64,000 bases of DNA from Kluyvera ascorbata ATCC 33433 (GTDB lineage: Bacteria > Pseudomonadota > Gammaproteobacteria > Enterobacterales > Enterobacteriaceae). Positions 43,042 through 52,928 of this stretch are shown here, piece after piece. The notes under the pieces were generated by a model. It saw only the letters and a list, made by a program, of their open reading frames with translations. It had not been told where the DNA came from and did no database searches. Where the stretch lies: NCBI RefSeq assembly GCF_000735365.1, contig NZ_JMPL01000013.1, positions 1 to 64,000 of the forward strand, in the 5' to 3' direction. The stretch's first letter is position 1. Each line of letters starts with the position of its first letter. Both the position numbers and the translations under genes were made by a program.

Positions 43042-43392
43042 ATGCACGAAATCACGCTCTGCCAGCGAGCGCTGGAAATTGTCGAACAACAGGCGGTACA
43101 GAACGGCGCGAAGCGCGTCACCGGCGTCTGGATGAAGGTCGGCGCTTTTTCTTGTGTAGAGACGAGCGCAATGACCTTTTGTTTTGATCTGGTGTGCCGC
43201 GGCACGCTGGCTGAAGGCTGTACACTGCACGTCGAGGAACAGGAAGCGGAATGTTGGTGTGAATCCTGCCAGCAGTACGTTCAGCTCGTGTCAGTTCACG
43301 TGCGCCGTTGTCCGCAATGCCATAGCGACAACCTGCGCATCGTCGCCGACGACGGTTTACAGATTCAGCGAATTGAAATTGATCAGGAGTAA
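43042..43392 (+). CDS. hypA: Hydrogenase nickel incorporation protein HypA
   Basis: A 116-residue nickel metallochaperone for hydrogenase 3. The N-terminal MHEITLC has the Ni-binding His2, and two CxxC pairs (CESC and CPQC) form the zinc site. The start is fixed by AGGAGG 5-10 bases upstream and by the invariant MHE. Confidence 0.97.
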   Translation: MHEITLCQRALEIVEQQAVQNGAKRVTGVWMKVGAFSCVETSAMTFCFDLVCRGTLAEGCTLHVEEQEAECWCESCQQYVQLVSVHVRRCPQCHSDNLRIVADDGLQIQRIEIDQE

Positions 43393-43395
43393 AGT

Positions 43396-44268
43396 ATGTG
43401 TACCACCTGTGGTTGTGCCGATGGCAACCTCTATATAGAGGGCGATGAACGTAACCCGCACTCGCTGTTCCGCAGCGCGCCTTTCGCCCCGGCAGGCCGT
43501 CCGGCGCTGTCCATTACCGGCGTCAGAACCCGAGAGTTTGAACCACAGGCCGCCGACAACGGCGACCTGCACTACGGTCACGGCGAAGCGGGCACCCACG
43601 CGCCGGGCATGAGCCAGCGCCGGATGCTGGAAGTCGAAATCGACGTGCTGGATAAAAACAACCAGATTGCCGCCCGTAACCGCGCGCGCTTTGCCGCCCG
43701 CGAGCTGCTGGTGCTGAATCTGGTTTCCAGCCCCGGCTCCGGTAAAACCACCCTGCTCACCGAAACCCTGATGCGCCTGAAAGACCGCGTATCCTGCGCC
43801 GTTATCGAAGGCGACCAGCAGACGGTGAACGATGCCGCGCGCATTCGCGCCACCGGCACACCGGCGATTCAGGTCAACACCGGGAAAGGCTGTCACCTTG
43901 ATGCGCAGATGATTGCCGATGCCGCCCCGCGCCTGCCGCTCGAGAACAACGGGATTCTGTTTATCGAAAACGTTGGTAACCTGGTTTGCCCGGCGAGCTT
44001 TGATTTAGGCGAACGCCACAAAGTCGCCGTGCTGTCGGTCACCGAAGGTGAAGACAAGCCACTCAAGTACCCGCATATGTTTGCCGCCGCGTCGGTCATG
44101 CTGCTCAACAAAGTTGACCTGCTGCCGTACCTCAATTTCGACGTTGAGAAATGCCTTGCCTGCGCGCGTGAAGTGAACCCGAATATTGAAATCATCCTGC
44201 TCTCCGCCACCAGCGGTGAAGGCATGGACACCTGGCTGAACTGGCTGGAGACGCAGCGATGTGCATAG
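43396..44268 (+). CDS. hypB: Hydrogenase nickel incorporation GTPase HypB
   Basis: A 290-residue GTPase that drives nickel delivery to the large subunit. The N terminus [10 protein letters not shown] is the high-affinity nickel motif, and a short His-containing stretch [10 protein letters not shown] follows. The SIMIBI GTPase domain has P-loop [10 protein letters not shown] (near residue 115), ENVGNLVCP with the metal-site Cys, and NKVD. It is 3 bases from hypA and overlaps hypC by 10. Confidence 0.98.
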   Translation: MCTTCGCADGNLYIEGDERNPHSLFRSAPFAPAGRPALSITGVRTREFEPQAADNGDLHYGHGEAGTHAPGMSQRRMLEVEIDVLDKNNQIAARNRARFAARELLVLNLVSSPGSGKTTLLTETLMRLKDRVSCAVIEGDQQTVNDAARIRATGTPAIQVNTGKGCHLDAQMIADAAPRLPLENNGILFIENVGNLVCPASFDLGERHKVAVLSVTEGEDKPLKYPHMFAAASVMLLNKVDLLPYLNFDVEKCLACAREVNPNIEIILLSATSGEGMDTWLNWLETQRCA

Positions 44269-44531
44269 GCATTCCTGGACAAATTTCTGCCATTGACGGC
44301 GTACAGGCGAAGGTAGACGTTTGCGGCATTAAGCGCGATGTCGACCTGACGCTGGTCGGCGCGGTGGACGAAAACGGTCAGTCGCGCATCGGTCAGTGGG
44401 TGCTGGTGCACGTGGGCTTTGCCATGAGCATCATCAACGAAGAAGAGGCGCGCGATACTCTCGCGGCGCTGGAAAATATGTTTGAAGTTGAGCCCGACGT
44501 TGGCGCGCTGCTCTTTGGCGAGGAACGATAA
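44259..44531 (+). CDS. hypC: Hydrogenase assembly chaperone HypC
   Basis: A 90-residue chaperone that carries the Fe(CN)2CO moiety with HypD and holds apo-HycE. The essential Cys2 in MCIGIPGQI is present. It overlaps hypB by 10 bases and hypD by 1 base. Confidence 0.97.
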   Translation: MCIGIPGQISAIDGVQAKVDVCGIKRDVDLTLVGAVDENGQSRIGQWVLVHVGFAMSIINEEEARDTLAALENMFEVEPDVGALLFGEER

Positions 44532-45652
44532 TGCGTTTTGTTGATGAGTACCGTGCGCCCGAGCAGGTGATGCAGCTGATTGCCCACCTGAAAAACCGGG
44601 CGCAACATCTGGCCTATACCGCTGAGCGCCCACTGCGCATCATGGAAGTGTGCGGCGGCCATACGCACGCGATTTTCAAATTCGGTCTCGACCAGCTGCT
44701 GCCGGAGAACATCGAATTTATCCACGGGCCAGGCTGCCCGGTGTGCGTACTGCCGATGGGACGCATCGACACCTGTATTGAAATCGCCAGCCATCAAGAG
44801 GTGATTTTCTGCACCTTCGGCGACGCCATGCGCGTACCGGGGAAAAACGGCTCGCTGATGCAGGCAAAATCGCGCGGCGCGGATATCCGTATCGTCTATT
44901 CACCGATGGACGCCCTTAAGCTGGCGCAGCAGAACCCGGATCGCAAAGTGGTGTTCTTTGGCTTAGGCTTTGAAACCACCATGCCGACCACCGCCATCAC
45001 CTTGCAACAGGCGAAGGCGCAGAAGGTCAGCAACTTCTTCTTTTTCTGCCAGCATATTACCCTTATTCCTACCCTGCGCAGTCTGCTCGACCAGCCGGAC
45101 AACGGTATCGATGCGTTTCTTGCGCCGGGCCACGTCAGCATGGTCATCGGCACGCACGCCTATGGCTTTATCGCCAGCGATTACCAGCGTCCGCTGGTGG
45201 TGGCGGGCTTTGAGCCGGTCGACCTGTTGCAAGGCGTGAACATGCTGGTGGAGCAAAAAATTGCCGCAGCGCCTTGTGTCGAAAACCAGTACCGTCGCGT
45301 GGTGCCGGATGACGGCAACAAGCTTGCGCAGAACGCCATTGCTGAGGTGTTTGCGGTCAAAGGCGACAGCGAATGGCGCGGCCTTGGGTTAATTAACGAC
45401 TCCGGCGTGCAGTTGACGCCGGACTATCAATGTTTTGACGCGGAAGCGCACTTCAAACCGCAGCCACAGCGCGTCTGCGATGACCCGCGCGCCCGCTGCG
45501 GCGACGTGCTGACCGGCCGTTGCAAACCGCATCAGTGCCCGCTGTTTGGCGCCACCTGCAACCCGCAGAGCGCATTCGGCGCGCTGATGGTGTCGTCAGA
45601 AGGCGCGTGCGCCGCCTGGTATCAATATCGTAGTCAGGAGGCAGAAGCATGA
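44531..45652 (+). CDS. hypD: Hydrogenase Fe-cofactor scaffold HypD
   Basis: A 373-residue iron-sulfur protein on which the Fe-CN-CO unit is assembled. Conserved motifs include CGGHTHAI (near residue 41), GPGCPVCV (near 69) and the C-terminal [4Fe-4S] cysteines in CKPHQCPLFGATC. Confidence 0.97.
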   Translation: MRFVDEYRAPEQVMQLIAHLKNRAQHLAYTAERPLRIMEVCGGHTHAIFKFGLDQLLPENIEFIHGPGCPVCVLPMGRIDTCIEIASHQEVIFCTFGDAMRVPGKNGSLMQAKSRGADIRIVYSPMDALKLAQQNPDRKVVFFGLGFETTMPTTAITLQQAKAQKVSNFFFFCQHITLIPTLRSLLDQPDNGIDAFLAPGHVSMVIGTHAYGFIASDYQRPLVVAGFEPVDLLQGVNMLVEQKIAAAPCVENQYRRVVPDDGNKLAQNAIAEVFAVKGDSEWRGLGLINDSGVQLTPDYQCFDAEAHFKPQPQRVCDDPRARCGDVLTGRCKPHQCPLFGATCNPQSAFGALMVSSEGACAAWYQYRSQEAEA

Positions 45653-46659
45653 AGAGTATTCAGTTAGCGCACGGGAGCGGCGGTCTGGCGATGCAGCAGC
45701 TTATCGATGGCCTGTTTATGAAAGCCTTCGCCAACCCCTGGCTGGCGGAGCAGGAAGATCAGGCGCGCCTGTCGCTGGCTTCGCTGACCGCCCACGGCGA
45801 CCGTCTGGCTTTCTCCACCGACAGCTACGTGATTGACCCGCTGTTCTTCCCCGGCGGCAATATCGGCAAGCTGGCGATTTGCGGCACCGCCAACGACGTG
45901 GCGGTCAGCGGCGCGGTGCCGCGTTATCTCTCCTGCGGCTTTATCATTGAAGAAGGGCTGCCGATGGAGACGCTGGAGGCGGTGGTCAACAGCATGGCGG
46001 AAACGGCCAAAGCGGCGGATATCGCCATCGTCACCGGCGACACCAAAGTGGTGGGTCGCGGCGCGGCGGACAAACTGTTTATCAACACTGCCGGGATGGG
46101 CGCTATCCCGTCCGATATCCACTGGGGCGCGGCCACGCTTACGCCGGGTGACCTGCTGATTGTCAGCGGGACGCTGGGCGATCACGGCGCGACCATCCTC
46201 AACCTGCGCGAACAGTTAGGCCTTGATGGCGAACTGCAAAGCGACTGCGCGGTGCTCACCCCGCTTATCCAAAGCCTGCGCCCGATTGCTGGCGTGAAGG
46301 CGCTGCGCGATGCCACCCGCGGCGGCGTGAACGCGGTAGCCCATGAATTTGCCGCCACCAGCGGATACGGCGTTGAGATTCATGAACAGAATATTCCGCT
46401 GAAAGATACCGTGCGCGGTGTATGTGAATTATTGGGTCTTGACGCCCTTAACTTCGCAAATGAGGGTAAACTGATGATTGGCGTCACCCGCGAAGCAGCC
46501 GAAGAAGTGCTCGCCGCACTGCGCGCCCATCCACTGGGCCGCGATGCCGCTATCATTGGCGAAATCACTGAACGTCGTGGGGTTCGCGTTGCCGGCCTGT
46601 ATGGCGTTAAACGCACGCTGGATCTTCCTCACGCCGAACCGCTGCCACGAATCTGTTAA
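45649..46659 (+). CDS. hypE: Carbamoyl dehydratase HypE
   Basis: A 336-residue AIR-synthase-like protein that dehydrates the carbamoyl group received from HypF to the cyanide ligand. The C-terminal PRIC tail supplies the acceptor Cys336. The ATP-binding STDSYVIDPLFFPGGN and GGVNAVAHE motifs are present. It overlaps hypD by 4 bases. Confidence 0.97.
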   Translation: MKSIQLAHGSGGLAMQQLIDGLFMKAFANPWLAEQEDQARLSLASLTAHGDRLAFSTDSYVIDPLFFPGGNIGKLAICGTANDVAVSGAVPRYLSCGFIIEEGLPMETLEAVVNSMAETAKAADIAIVTGDTKVVGRGAADKLFINTAGMGAIPSDIHWGAATLTPGDLLIVSGTLGDHGATILNLREQLGLDGELQSDCAVLTPLIQSLRPIAGVKALRDATRGGVNAVAHEFAATSGYGVEIHEQNIPLKDTVRGVCELLGLDALNFANEGKLMIGVTREAAEEVLAALRAHPLGRDAAIIGEITERRGVRVAGLYGVKRTLDLPHAEPLPRIC

Positions 46660-46735
46660 CAGACCGCTCAAGGTCTGCAATTTATTATTATTATTAGTTA
46701 TCGCACCGATCACGGTGCTTTTATGGGCAAGCTAC

Positions 46736-48820
46736 ATGTCGTATACACCGATGGGCGATCTCGGACAGCAAGGGCTGTTTGATATCACCCGGACTCTTCT
46801 CCAACAACCCGATCTGGCCACGCTCAGCGAAACGCTGGCGCAGCTGGCAAAACAATCTGCGCTGGCAGACAGCGCGGCGATAATCCTGCTGCAGCCGGGA
46901 AACTACCGCGCGGGATACCACGCGACGCGCGAAGCGGGTAACCCCATCGCCTATGAAGACGATAACGTGCTGGCGAATGGGCCGGTCAGACGCCTGCTTT
47001 CGCGCCCGGATGCCCTGCATTGTAGCTACAGCGAGTTTCTCGAAGCCTGGCCGCAGCTGGCGCACAGCGGGCTCTACACGCCGTTTGGCCATTACTGCCT
47101 GCTGCCGCTGGCCGCTGAAGGGCGCATCTTCGGCGGCTGTGAATTTATCCGCCAGAATGACCAGCCGTGGACGGAAAAAGAGTACCAGCGTCTGCACACC
47201 TTTACGCAGATTGTCGCCGTGGTGACCGAGCAGATCCAAAGCCGTGTCACCAACAACGTCGACTACGATCTCTTGTGCCGCGAGCGCGATAACTTCCGCA
47301 TTCTGGTGGCTATCACCAACGCCGTGCTGTCGCGTCTCGACATGGACGATCTGGTCGGCGCGGTGGCCAAAGAGATCCACTACTACTTCGATATCGATGC
47401 CATCAGCGTGGTGCTGCGCGGTAACCGCAAAGGCAAGCTGAACATCTACTCGACGCACTATATTGACGTAAACGATCCGGTCCACGATCAGAGCGAAGTG
47501 AACGAGTCCGGCACGCTGACCGAGCGGGTGTTCAAGAGCAAAGAGATGCTCAAGCTTAACCTCGACGAGCAGGACAAGCTGGCCCCGTACGAACGCCAGC
47601 TGTTTGAAATGTGGGACGACAAAATTCAGACGCTGTGCCTGCTGCCGCTGATGTCTGGCGACAAGATGCTTGGCGTGTTGAAACTTGCCCAGTGTGACGA
47701 AAAAGTATTTAGTGCCGCCAACCTCAAGCTGCTCAAACAAATCGCCGAGCGCGTCTCCATTGCCGTCGATAACGCCCTCGCCTATCAGGAAATTCATCGT
47801 CTGAAAGAGCGCCTGGTCGACGAGAACCTCGCCCTGACCGAACAGCTCAACAACGTTGACGGTGAGTTTGGCGAAATCATTGGCCGCAGCGAAGCGATGT
47901 TCAACGTGCTCAAGCAGGTTGAGATGGTGGCACCAAGCGACAGCACCGTGCTGATCCTCGGCGAAACCGGCACCGGTAAAGAGTTGATTGCCCGCGCCAT
48001 TCATAATCTGAGCGGACGAAATACCCGTCGGATGGTGAAGATGAACTGCGCGGCAATGCCGGCCGGTCTGCTGGAAAGCGATCTCTTCGGCCACGAGCGC
48101 GGCGCGTTCACCGGTGCCAGCGCCCAGCGTATTGGCCGCTTTGAGTTGGCGGATAAAAGCTCCATGTTCCTCGATGAAGTGGGCGATATGCCGCTGGAGC
48201 TACAGCCGAAGCTGCTGCGCGTGTTGCAGGAGCAGGAGTTCGAGCGCTTGGGCAGCAATAAGCTGATCCAGACCGACGTACGTCTGATCGCCGCCACCAA
48301 CCGCGATCTCAAGCAGATGGTGCTGGATCGCGAATTCCGTAGCGATCTTTACTACCGCCTGAACGTTTTCCCGATCCACCTGCCGCCGCTGCGCGAGCGT
48401 CCGGAAGATATTCCGCTACTGGTGAAAGCCTTCACCTTTAAAATCGCCCGTCGTTTGGGGCGCAATATCGACAGCATTCCGGCGGAAACGCTGCGCACCT
48501 TGAGCCAGATGGAATGGCCGGGTAACGTGCGTGAGCTGGAGAACGTGATTGAGCGTGCGGTGCTGCTGACGCGCGGCAGCGTGTTGCAGCTTTCGATGCC
48601 GGAGCTGGCCTTTGCCAGCGAAGAAACACCGGAGCCGACGCCGCTCGCCGAAGCGCCAAAAGAGGGCGAAGACGAATATCAGCTGATCGTCCGGGTACTG
48701 AAAGAGACTAACGGCGTGGTCGCCGGGGCGAAAGGCGCGGCGCAGCGTCTGGGGCTTAAGCGCACCACATTGCTCTCAAGAATGAAACGTCTGGGCATTG
48801 ATAAGGATTCGTTAATGTAA
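46736..48820 (+). CDS. fhlA: Formate-responsive sigma-54 activator FhlA
   Basis: A 694-residue activator of the hyc, hyp and hydN promoters that senses formate. Two N-terminal GAF-type domains (about 1-370), an AAA+ domain (about 380-610) with [14 protein letters not shown] and MFLDEVGDM, and a Fis-type helix-turn-helix ([20 protein letters not shown]) are visible. The start [19 protein letters not shown] matches E. coli; the open frame continues upstream through hypE in another frame by chance. It lies 76 bases from hypE and is probably co-transcribed. Confidence 0.97.
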   Translation: MSYTPMGDLGQQGLFDITRTLLQQPDLATLSETLAQLAKQSALADSAAIILLQPGNYRAGYHATREAGNPIAYEDDNVLANGPVRRLLSRPDALHCSYSEFLEAWPQLAHSGLYTPFGHYCLLPLAAEGRIFGGCEFIRQNDQPWTEKEYQRLHTFTQIVAVVTEQIQSRVTNNVDYDLLCRERDNFRILVAITNAVLSRLDMDDLVGAVAKEIHYYFDIDAISVVLRGNRKGKLNIYSTHYIDVNDPVHDQSEVNESGTLTERVFKSKEMLKLNLDEQDKLAPYERQLFEMWDDKIQTLCLLPLMSGDKMLGVLKLAQCDEKVFSAANLKLLKQIAERVSIAVDNALAYQEIHRLKERLVDENLALTEQLNNVDGEFGEIIGRSEAMFNVLKQVEMVAPSDSTVLILGETGTGKELIARAIHNLSGRNTRRMVKMNCAAMPAGLLESDLFGHERGAFTGASAQRIGRFELADKSSMFLDEVGDMPLELQPKLLRVLQEQEFERLGSNKLIQTDVRLIAATNRDLKQMVLDREFRSDLYYRLNVFPIHLPPLRERPEDIPLLVKAFTFKIARRLGRNIDSIPAETLRTLSQMEWPGNVRELENVIERAVLLTRGSVLQLSMPELAFASEETPEPTPLAEAPKEGEDEYQLIVRVLKETNGVVAGAKGAAQRLGLKRTTLLSRMKRLGIDKDSLM

Positions 48821-48876
48821 AAACTGTGGCTATACTGACCTCTGATTCGATAACAAGTGAATGGAGGCAGTATCGT

Positions 48877-49305
48877 ATGGCAGTTTCAGCACGTAACCAA
48901 TTAACAGGCACCATCAGCGCAGTCTCAACCGGCGCGGTCAACGACGAAATCGAACTGACCCTGCCGGGCGGCGCAAAGCTGGTGGCTATCGTCACCCATA
49001 GCAGTAAAGAAGCGCTGGGCCTGGTCAATGGGAAGGAAGCCATTGCCCTGATTAAAGCCCCGTGGGTAACGCTGGCAACCGAAGACTGTAGCCTGAAGTT
49101 CTCTGCCCGCAACCAGTTTGCCGGTGAAGTGACCCAGGTCACCGAAGGCGCGGTAAACGCGACGGTACATATCAAAACCGACGCTGGCTTTGAGATTGTT
49201 GCCGTGGTCACCAACGAAAGCCAGAGCGAGATGAAGCTGGCGAAAGGCAGCCGCGCTATTGCGCTGATCAAGGCTTCCGCGATTCTTATCGCCACCCGCG
49301 CGTAA
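48877..49305 (+). CDS. Di-TOBE molybdate/tungstate-binding protein (Mop family)
   Basis: A 142-residue protein made of two tandem TOBE/Mop domains (about 1-70 and 71-142), each starting SARNQ(L/F)xG and ending near IALIKA. Such proteins bind molybdate in the cytoplasm for storage or homeostasis. The start at 48877 follows GGAGG. It lies 56 bases after fhlA, suggesting a link with molybdenum supply for formate dehydrogenase; this link is inferred from position. Confidence 0.92.
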   Translation: MAVSARNQLTGTISAVSTGAVNDEIELTLPGGAKLVAIVTHSSKEALGLVNGKEAIALIKAPWVTLATEDCSLKFSARNQFAGEVTQVTEGAVNATVHIKTDAGFEIVAVVTNESQSEMKLAKGSRAIALIKASAILIATRA

Positions 49306-49311
49306 GTTTTC

Positions 49312-49351
49312 CCCGGCGTCGCGCTGCTCAGTTTGGCTACGCGACGCCGGG
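49312..49351. repeat. REP-like palindromic unit
   Basis: CCCGGCGTCGCG (49312-49323) and CGCGACGCCGGG (49340-49351) form a perfect 12-bp stem. The same core forms the outer arms of the 50412-50478 palindrome. Confidence 0.85.
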
Positions 49352-49469
49352 AATAACACCCACCTCACACCTTCTCGTTTCTCTATTTATGAAACACCAT
49401 TTTGTGAATACATTCCCGTTCTCACAATTTAATGGATGATAAATAAGCGTTTTCCCCGTGGAGACGTCT

Positions 49470-50405
49470 ATGATTCGCTTACCTCTGTCCGCTGCTCTTG
49501 TTCTGGCATTTTCCGCGCAGGCGGCTTTTGCCGCTCTACCCATCCTTTCCGTCTGGCCCAATGGCGAAGCGCCGGGGGCTAAAAACAGCCCGGTAACCTA
49601 CGCGCTGGTGGACCGTAGTAAAGATCCGAAACTATCGGATCGCGCCGTTACCGGCATCCGCGCGCCACAAATCACCGTCTACGCCCCGGCGCATCCGAAC
49701 GGCGTGGCGCTGCTGGTGACGCCGGGTGGCTCCTATCAGCGGGTGGTGTTGGATAAAGAAGGCAGCGATTTAGCCGCGCCGTTTAACGCCAAAGGCTACA
49801 CGCTGTTTGTGATGACCTACCGCATGCCCGCCGATGGTCATGCCGAAGGGGCCAATGCGCCATTAGCTGACGCCCAGCGAGCACTGCGCACCGTCCGCGC
49901 TAATGCTGCAAAGTGGCATATTAATCCGCAAAAAATCGGTGTGATGGGCTTCTCTGCGGGTGGGCACGTAGCCGCAAGCCTTGAGACGCGCTACGACGAA
50001 GCGGTTTACTCACCGCTCGATGATGTCGATAAACAGAGCGCGCGTCCTGATTTTGTGGTGCTCGGCTACCCGGTTATTTCGATGGATAAAGCTATTGCTC
50101 ACCCCGGTTCAAGCACCGCATTAATTGGCGACACGCCATCCGCCGAGCAGATTAAGCACTACTCTCCTGAGCTGAATGTCACCGCTCAAACACCACCAAC
50201 CTTCCTGATGCACGCGGTGGATGACCCGTCGGTACCGGTCGATAATTCGCTGGTGATGTTCAACGCCCTGCGCGCGCATAACGTGCCGACGGAGTTGCAT
50301 CTGTTTGCCGAAGGTAAACACGGGTTTGGCATTCGCGGAACCAAAGGCCTGCCCGCCGCCGCATGGCCGGAGCTGGCGATGAATTGGGTTGCTTCGCTGC
50401 CATGA
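49470..50405 (+). CDS. Secreted alpha/beta hydrolase (acetyl/xylan esterase-like)
   Basis: A 311-residue hydrolase with a signal peptide (MIRLPLSAALVLAFSAQAAFA). The nucleophile is in GFSAGGHVAAS (near residue 157), the probable Asp in HAVDDPSVPV and the His in GKHGFG, a classical triad; TPGGSYQ is the oxyanion region. It resembles esterases that deacetylate plant or cell-surface sugars; substrate not determinable. The start is ATG with GGAG 6 bases upstream. It stands alone between two REP-like units. Confidence 0.88.
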   Translation: MIRLPLSAALVLAFSAQAAFAALPILSVWPNGEAPGAKNSPVTYALVDRSKDPKLSDRAVTGIRAPQITVYAPAHPNGVALLVTPGGSYQRVVLDKEGSDLAAPFNAKGYTLFVMTYRMPADGHAEGANAPLADAQRALRTVRANAAKWHINPQKIGVMGFSAGGHVAASLETRYDEAVYSPLDDVDKQSARPDFVVLGYPVISMDKAIAHPGSSTALIGDTPSAEQIKHYSPELNVTAQTPPTFLMHAVDDPSVPVDNSLVMFNALRAHNVPTELHLFAEGKHGFGIRGTKGLPAAAWPELAMNWVASLP

Positions 50406-50411
50406 TGTTCT

Positions 50412-50478
50412 CCCGGCGTCGCGTTGCTCGGCCGGGCTACACTCGCCTCGTAGCCCGGCCGAGCAACGCGACGCCGGG
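50412..50478. repeat. 29-bp perfect inverted repeat (REP/BIME-like)
   Basis: The arms at 50412-50440 and 50450-50478 are exactly complementary over 29 bases (core CCCGGCGTCGCG...GCCGGGCTAC) with a 9-base loop. It can fold to a long hairpin after the esterase gene and may also terminate it. Confidence 0.93.
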
Positions 50479-50630
50479 AATAATACCCAGACAAAATTGA
50501 GTTCTCATTTTTCCCTTTTGATCACAATAATCCAGTAAATCACCTCATTCTCTTCTGTCTCCCCGCCCCGCATTTGCCTAACGTAGAAGCCATAAGAAAC
50601 GTCAGGTTAATCTCCCGAGGAGCCCGCAAA

Positions 50631-52928
50631 ATGACTAATCGTATCCAGCGCCTGAAAGACGCCCTCTTTGCCAACCCGCGCGAAATCTCCCTTGAGCGCG
50701 CCGTCCTCTACACTGAAAGTCACCGTCAGACCGACGGCGAGCCGGTCATCATTCGCCGCGCCAAAGCCACCGCTCATATTCTCGATAACGTCGCCATCAG
50801 CATTCGTGACGATGAACTGATTGCCGGCAACCGCACCATCAAACCGCGCGCCGGGATTATGTCGCCGGAGATGGACCCGTACTGGCTGCTAAAAGAACTG
50901 GACCAGTTCCCTACCCGCCCGCAGGACCGTTTTAATATCAGTGACGACGACAAGCGCCTGTACCGAAACGAGCTGTTCCCATACTGGGAAAAGCGCTCGA
51001 TGAAAGACTTCATCAACGCGCAGATGACTGATGAAGTGAAAGCCGCCGTCAGCACGCAGATATTCAGCGTCAACCAGACCGACAAAGGCCAGGGCCATAT
51101 CATCATCGACTATCCGCGCCTGCTGAATAACGGCCTGGACGCGCTGGTTAATGAGATGCACGCCCACCTGCACGAGCAGCCGGATAACGCCTTTTACCAG
51201 GCGGTGCTGATTCTGCTGGAAGCCTCCCAGCGCCACATCCTGCGCTACGCCGCGCTGGCCGATGAGATGGCGAACCGTTGCCCTGACCCGCAGCGTCGTC
51301 AGGAACTGGAGACCATCGCTAGCGTCTCGCGCCATAACGCCGGGCAGAAGCCGGAAAACTTCTGGCAGGCCTGCCAGCTGTTCTGGTACATGAACATCAT
51401 TTTGCAGTACGAGTCGAACGCCAGCTCCATCTCGCTCGGCCGCTTTGACCAGTACATGCTGCCGTTCTGGCAAGCGTCGTTGAACCACGGCGAAGACCCG
51501 GCGTTCATGCAGGAGCTGCTGGAGTCATTGTGGGTGAAATGCAACGACATCGTGCTGCTGCGCTCCACCAGCAGCGCCCGCTATTTCGCAGGTTTCCCGA
51601 CCGGCTACACCGCCCTGCTCGGCGGCCTGACCGAGAATGGCCGCAGCGCGGTGAATATCCTCTCCTTTACCTGCCTGGATGCCTACCAGAATGTGCGTCT
51701 GCCGCAGCCGAACCTCGGCGTGCGGGTCAACGAACTGATCGACCGTCCGTTCCTGCGCAAAACTGCCGAAACCGTGCGCCTCGGCACCGGCATTCCGCAA
51801 ATCTTCAACGATGAGGTAGTGGTGCCGGCGTTCCTCAACCGCGGCGTGTCGCTGGAAGATGCCCGCGACTACGCGGTGGTTGGCTGCGTCGAGCTATCGA
51901 TTCCTGGCCGCACCTACGGTTTGCACGACATCGCCATGTTTAACCTGCTGAAGGTAATGGAAATCGTCATGCTTGAGCACGAAGGCGATCCGCAGCTCAC
52001 CTACGACGGCCTGCTGGCAAGCATCCGCGACAAAATTCGTCACTACATTAAGCTGATGGTCGAAGGCAGTAATATCTGCGATATCGGACACCGCGACTGG
52101 GCGCCGGTGCCGCTGCTCTCTTCGTTTGTTGAAGACTGTATCGCCAACGGCAAAGACATTACCGACGGCGGCGCGCGCTACAACTTCTCCGGCGTGCAGG
52201 GCATTGGTATCGCCAACCTGAGCGACTCGCTGCATGCACTGAAAGGGATGGTGTTCGACCAGCAGCGCATGAGCTTCGACGAACTGCTGGCGGTGCTGAA
52301 GGCCAACTTTGCCACGCCGGAGGGCGAGAAGGTTCGCGCGCGGCTGATTAACCGCTTTGAGAAATACGGCAACGACATCGACGATGTCGATAACATCAGC
52401 GCCGATCTGCTGCGTTTTTACTGCAAAGAGGTGGAAAAATACCACAACCCGCGCGGCGGCCAGTTTACGCCAGGCTCCTATACCGTCTCCGCCCACGTGC
52501 CGCTAGGGTCGGTGGTCGGCGCAACGCCAGATGGACGTTTCGCCGGAGAACAGCTAGCGGACGGCGGGCTGTCGCCAATGGTCGGCCAGGACGGTCAGGG
52601 CCCCACGGCGGTGCTGAAATCAGTGAGCAAGCTTGATAACTACCTGCTCTCCAACGGCACGCTGCTGAACGTCAAGTTCACTCCGGCGACGCTCGAGGGG
52701 GAAAGCGGCCTTAATAAGCTGGCGGATTTCCTGCACGCCTTTACCAAGCTCAAGCTCCAGCATATTCAGTTCAACGTGGTAAACGCCGAAACGCTGCGTG
52801 AAGCCCAGCAACGACCACAGGATTTCGCCGGGTTGGTGGTGCGCGTCGCGGGCTACAGCGCCTTCTTTGTCGAGCTGTCGAAGGAGATTCAGGATGACAT
52901 TATCCGCCGCACCGCGCATCAGCTGTGA
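50631..52928 (+). CDS. pflD: Glycyl radical enzyme PflD (formate acetyltransferase 2-like)
   Basis: A 765-residue glycyl radical enzyme, the same length as E. coli PflD. The thiyl Cys419 and Glu421 lie in VVGCVELSIPG, and the radical Gly741 in VRVAGYSAFF near the C terminus. The GCVE motif is typical of dehydratase/lyase-type glycyl radical enzymes, not of pyruvate formate-lyase (which uses Cys-Cys), so the pyruvate assignment is doubtful and the true substrate is unknown. GAGGAG precedes the ATG. pflC overlaps its end by 35 bases. Confidence 0.95.
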   Translation: MTNRIQRLKDALFANPREISLERAVLYTESHRQTDGEPVIIRRAKATAHILDNVAISIRDDELIAGNRTIKPRAGIMSPEMDPYWLLKELDQFPTRPQDRFNISDDDKRLYRNELFPYWEKRSMKDFINAQMTDEVKAAVSTQIFSVNQTDKGQGHIIIDYPRLLNNGLDALVNEMHAHLHEQPDNAFYQAVLILLEASQRHILRYAALADEMANRCPDPQRRQELETIASVSRHNAGQKPENFWQACQLFWYMNIILQYESNASSISLGRFDQYMLPFWQASLNHGEDPAFMQELLESLWVKCNDIVLLRSTSSARYFAGFPTGYTALLGGLTENGRSAVNILSFTCLDAYQNVRLPQPNLGVRVNELIDRPFLRKTAETVRLGTGIPQIFNDEVVVPAFLNRGVSLEDARDYAVVGCVELSIPGRTYGLHDIAMFNLLKVMEIVMLEHEGDPQLTYDGLLASIRDKIRHYIKLMVEGSNICDIGHRDWAPVPLLSSFVEDCIANGKDITDGGARYNFSGVQGIGIANLSDSLHALKGMVFDQQRMSFDELLAVLKANFATPEGEKVRARLINRFEKYGNDIDDVDNISADLLRFYCKEVEKYHNPRGGQFTPGSYTVSAHVPLGSVVGATPDGRFAGEQLADGGLSPMVGQDGQGPTAVLKSVSKLDNYLLSNGTLLNVKFTPATLEGESGLNKLADFLHAFTKLKLQHIQFNVVNAETLREAQQRPQDFAGLVVRVAGYSAFFVELSKEIQDDIIRRTAHQL

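Noticed and set aside
46478-46735. N-terminal extension of FhlA into hypE
   Set aside because: The extra 86 codons lie in the coding region of hypE in another frame; the E. coli-like start is at 46736.
46721-48094. 457-codon open frame opposite fhlA
   Set aside because: Antisense shadow without start signals or similarity.
48798-48836. Sigma-70 promoter for the Mop gene (TTGATA / TATACT)
   Set aside because: The two hexamers are 27 bases apart, too far for a functional pair.
50513-50535. Possible FNR/CRP site upstream of pflD (TTTTGATCACAATAAT)
   Set aside because: Only one half-site (TTGAT) fits FNR and the second half is too degenerate to call.
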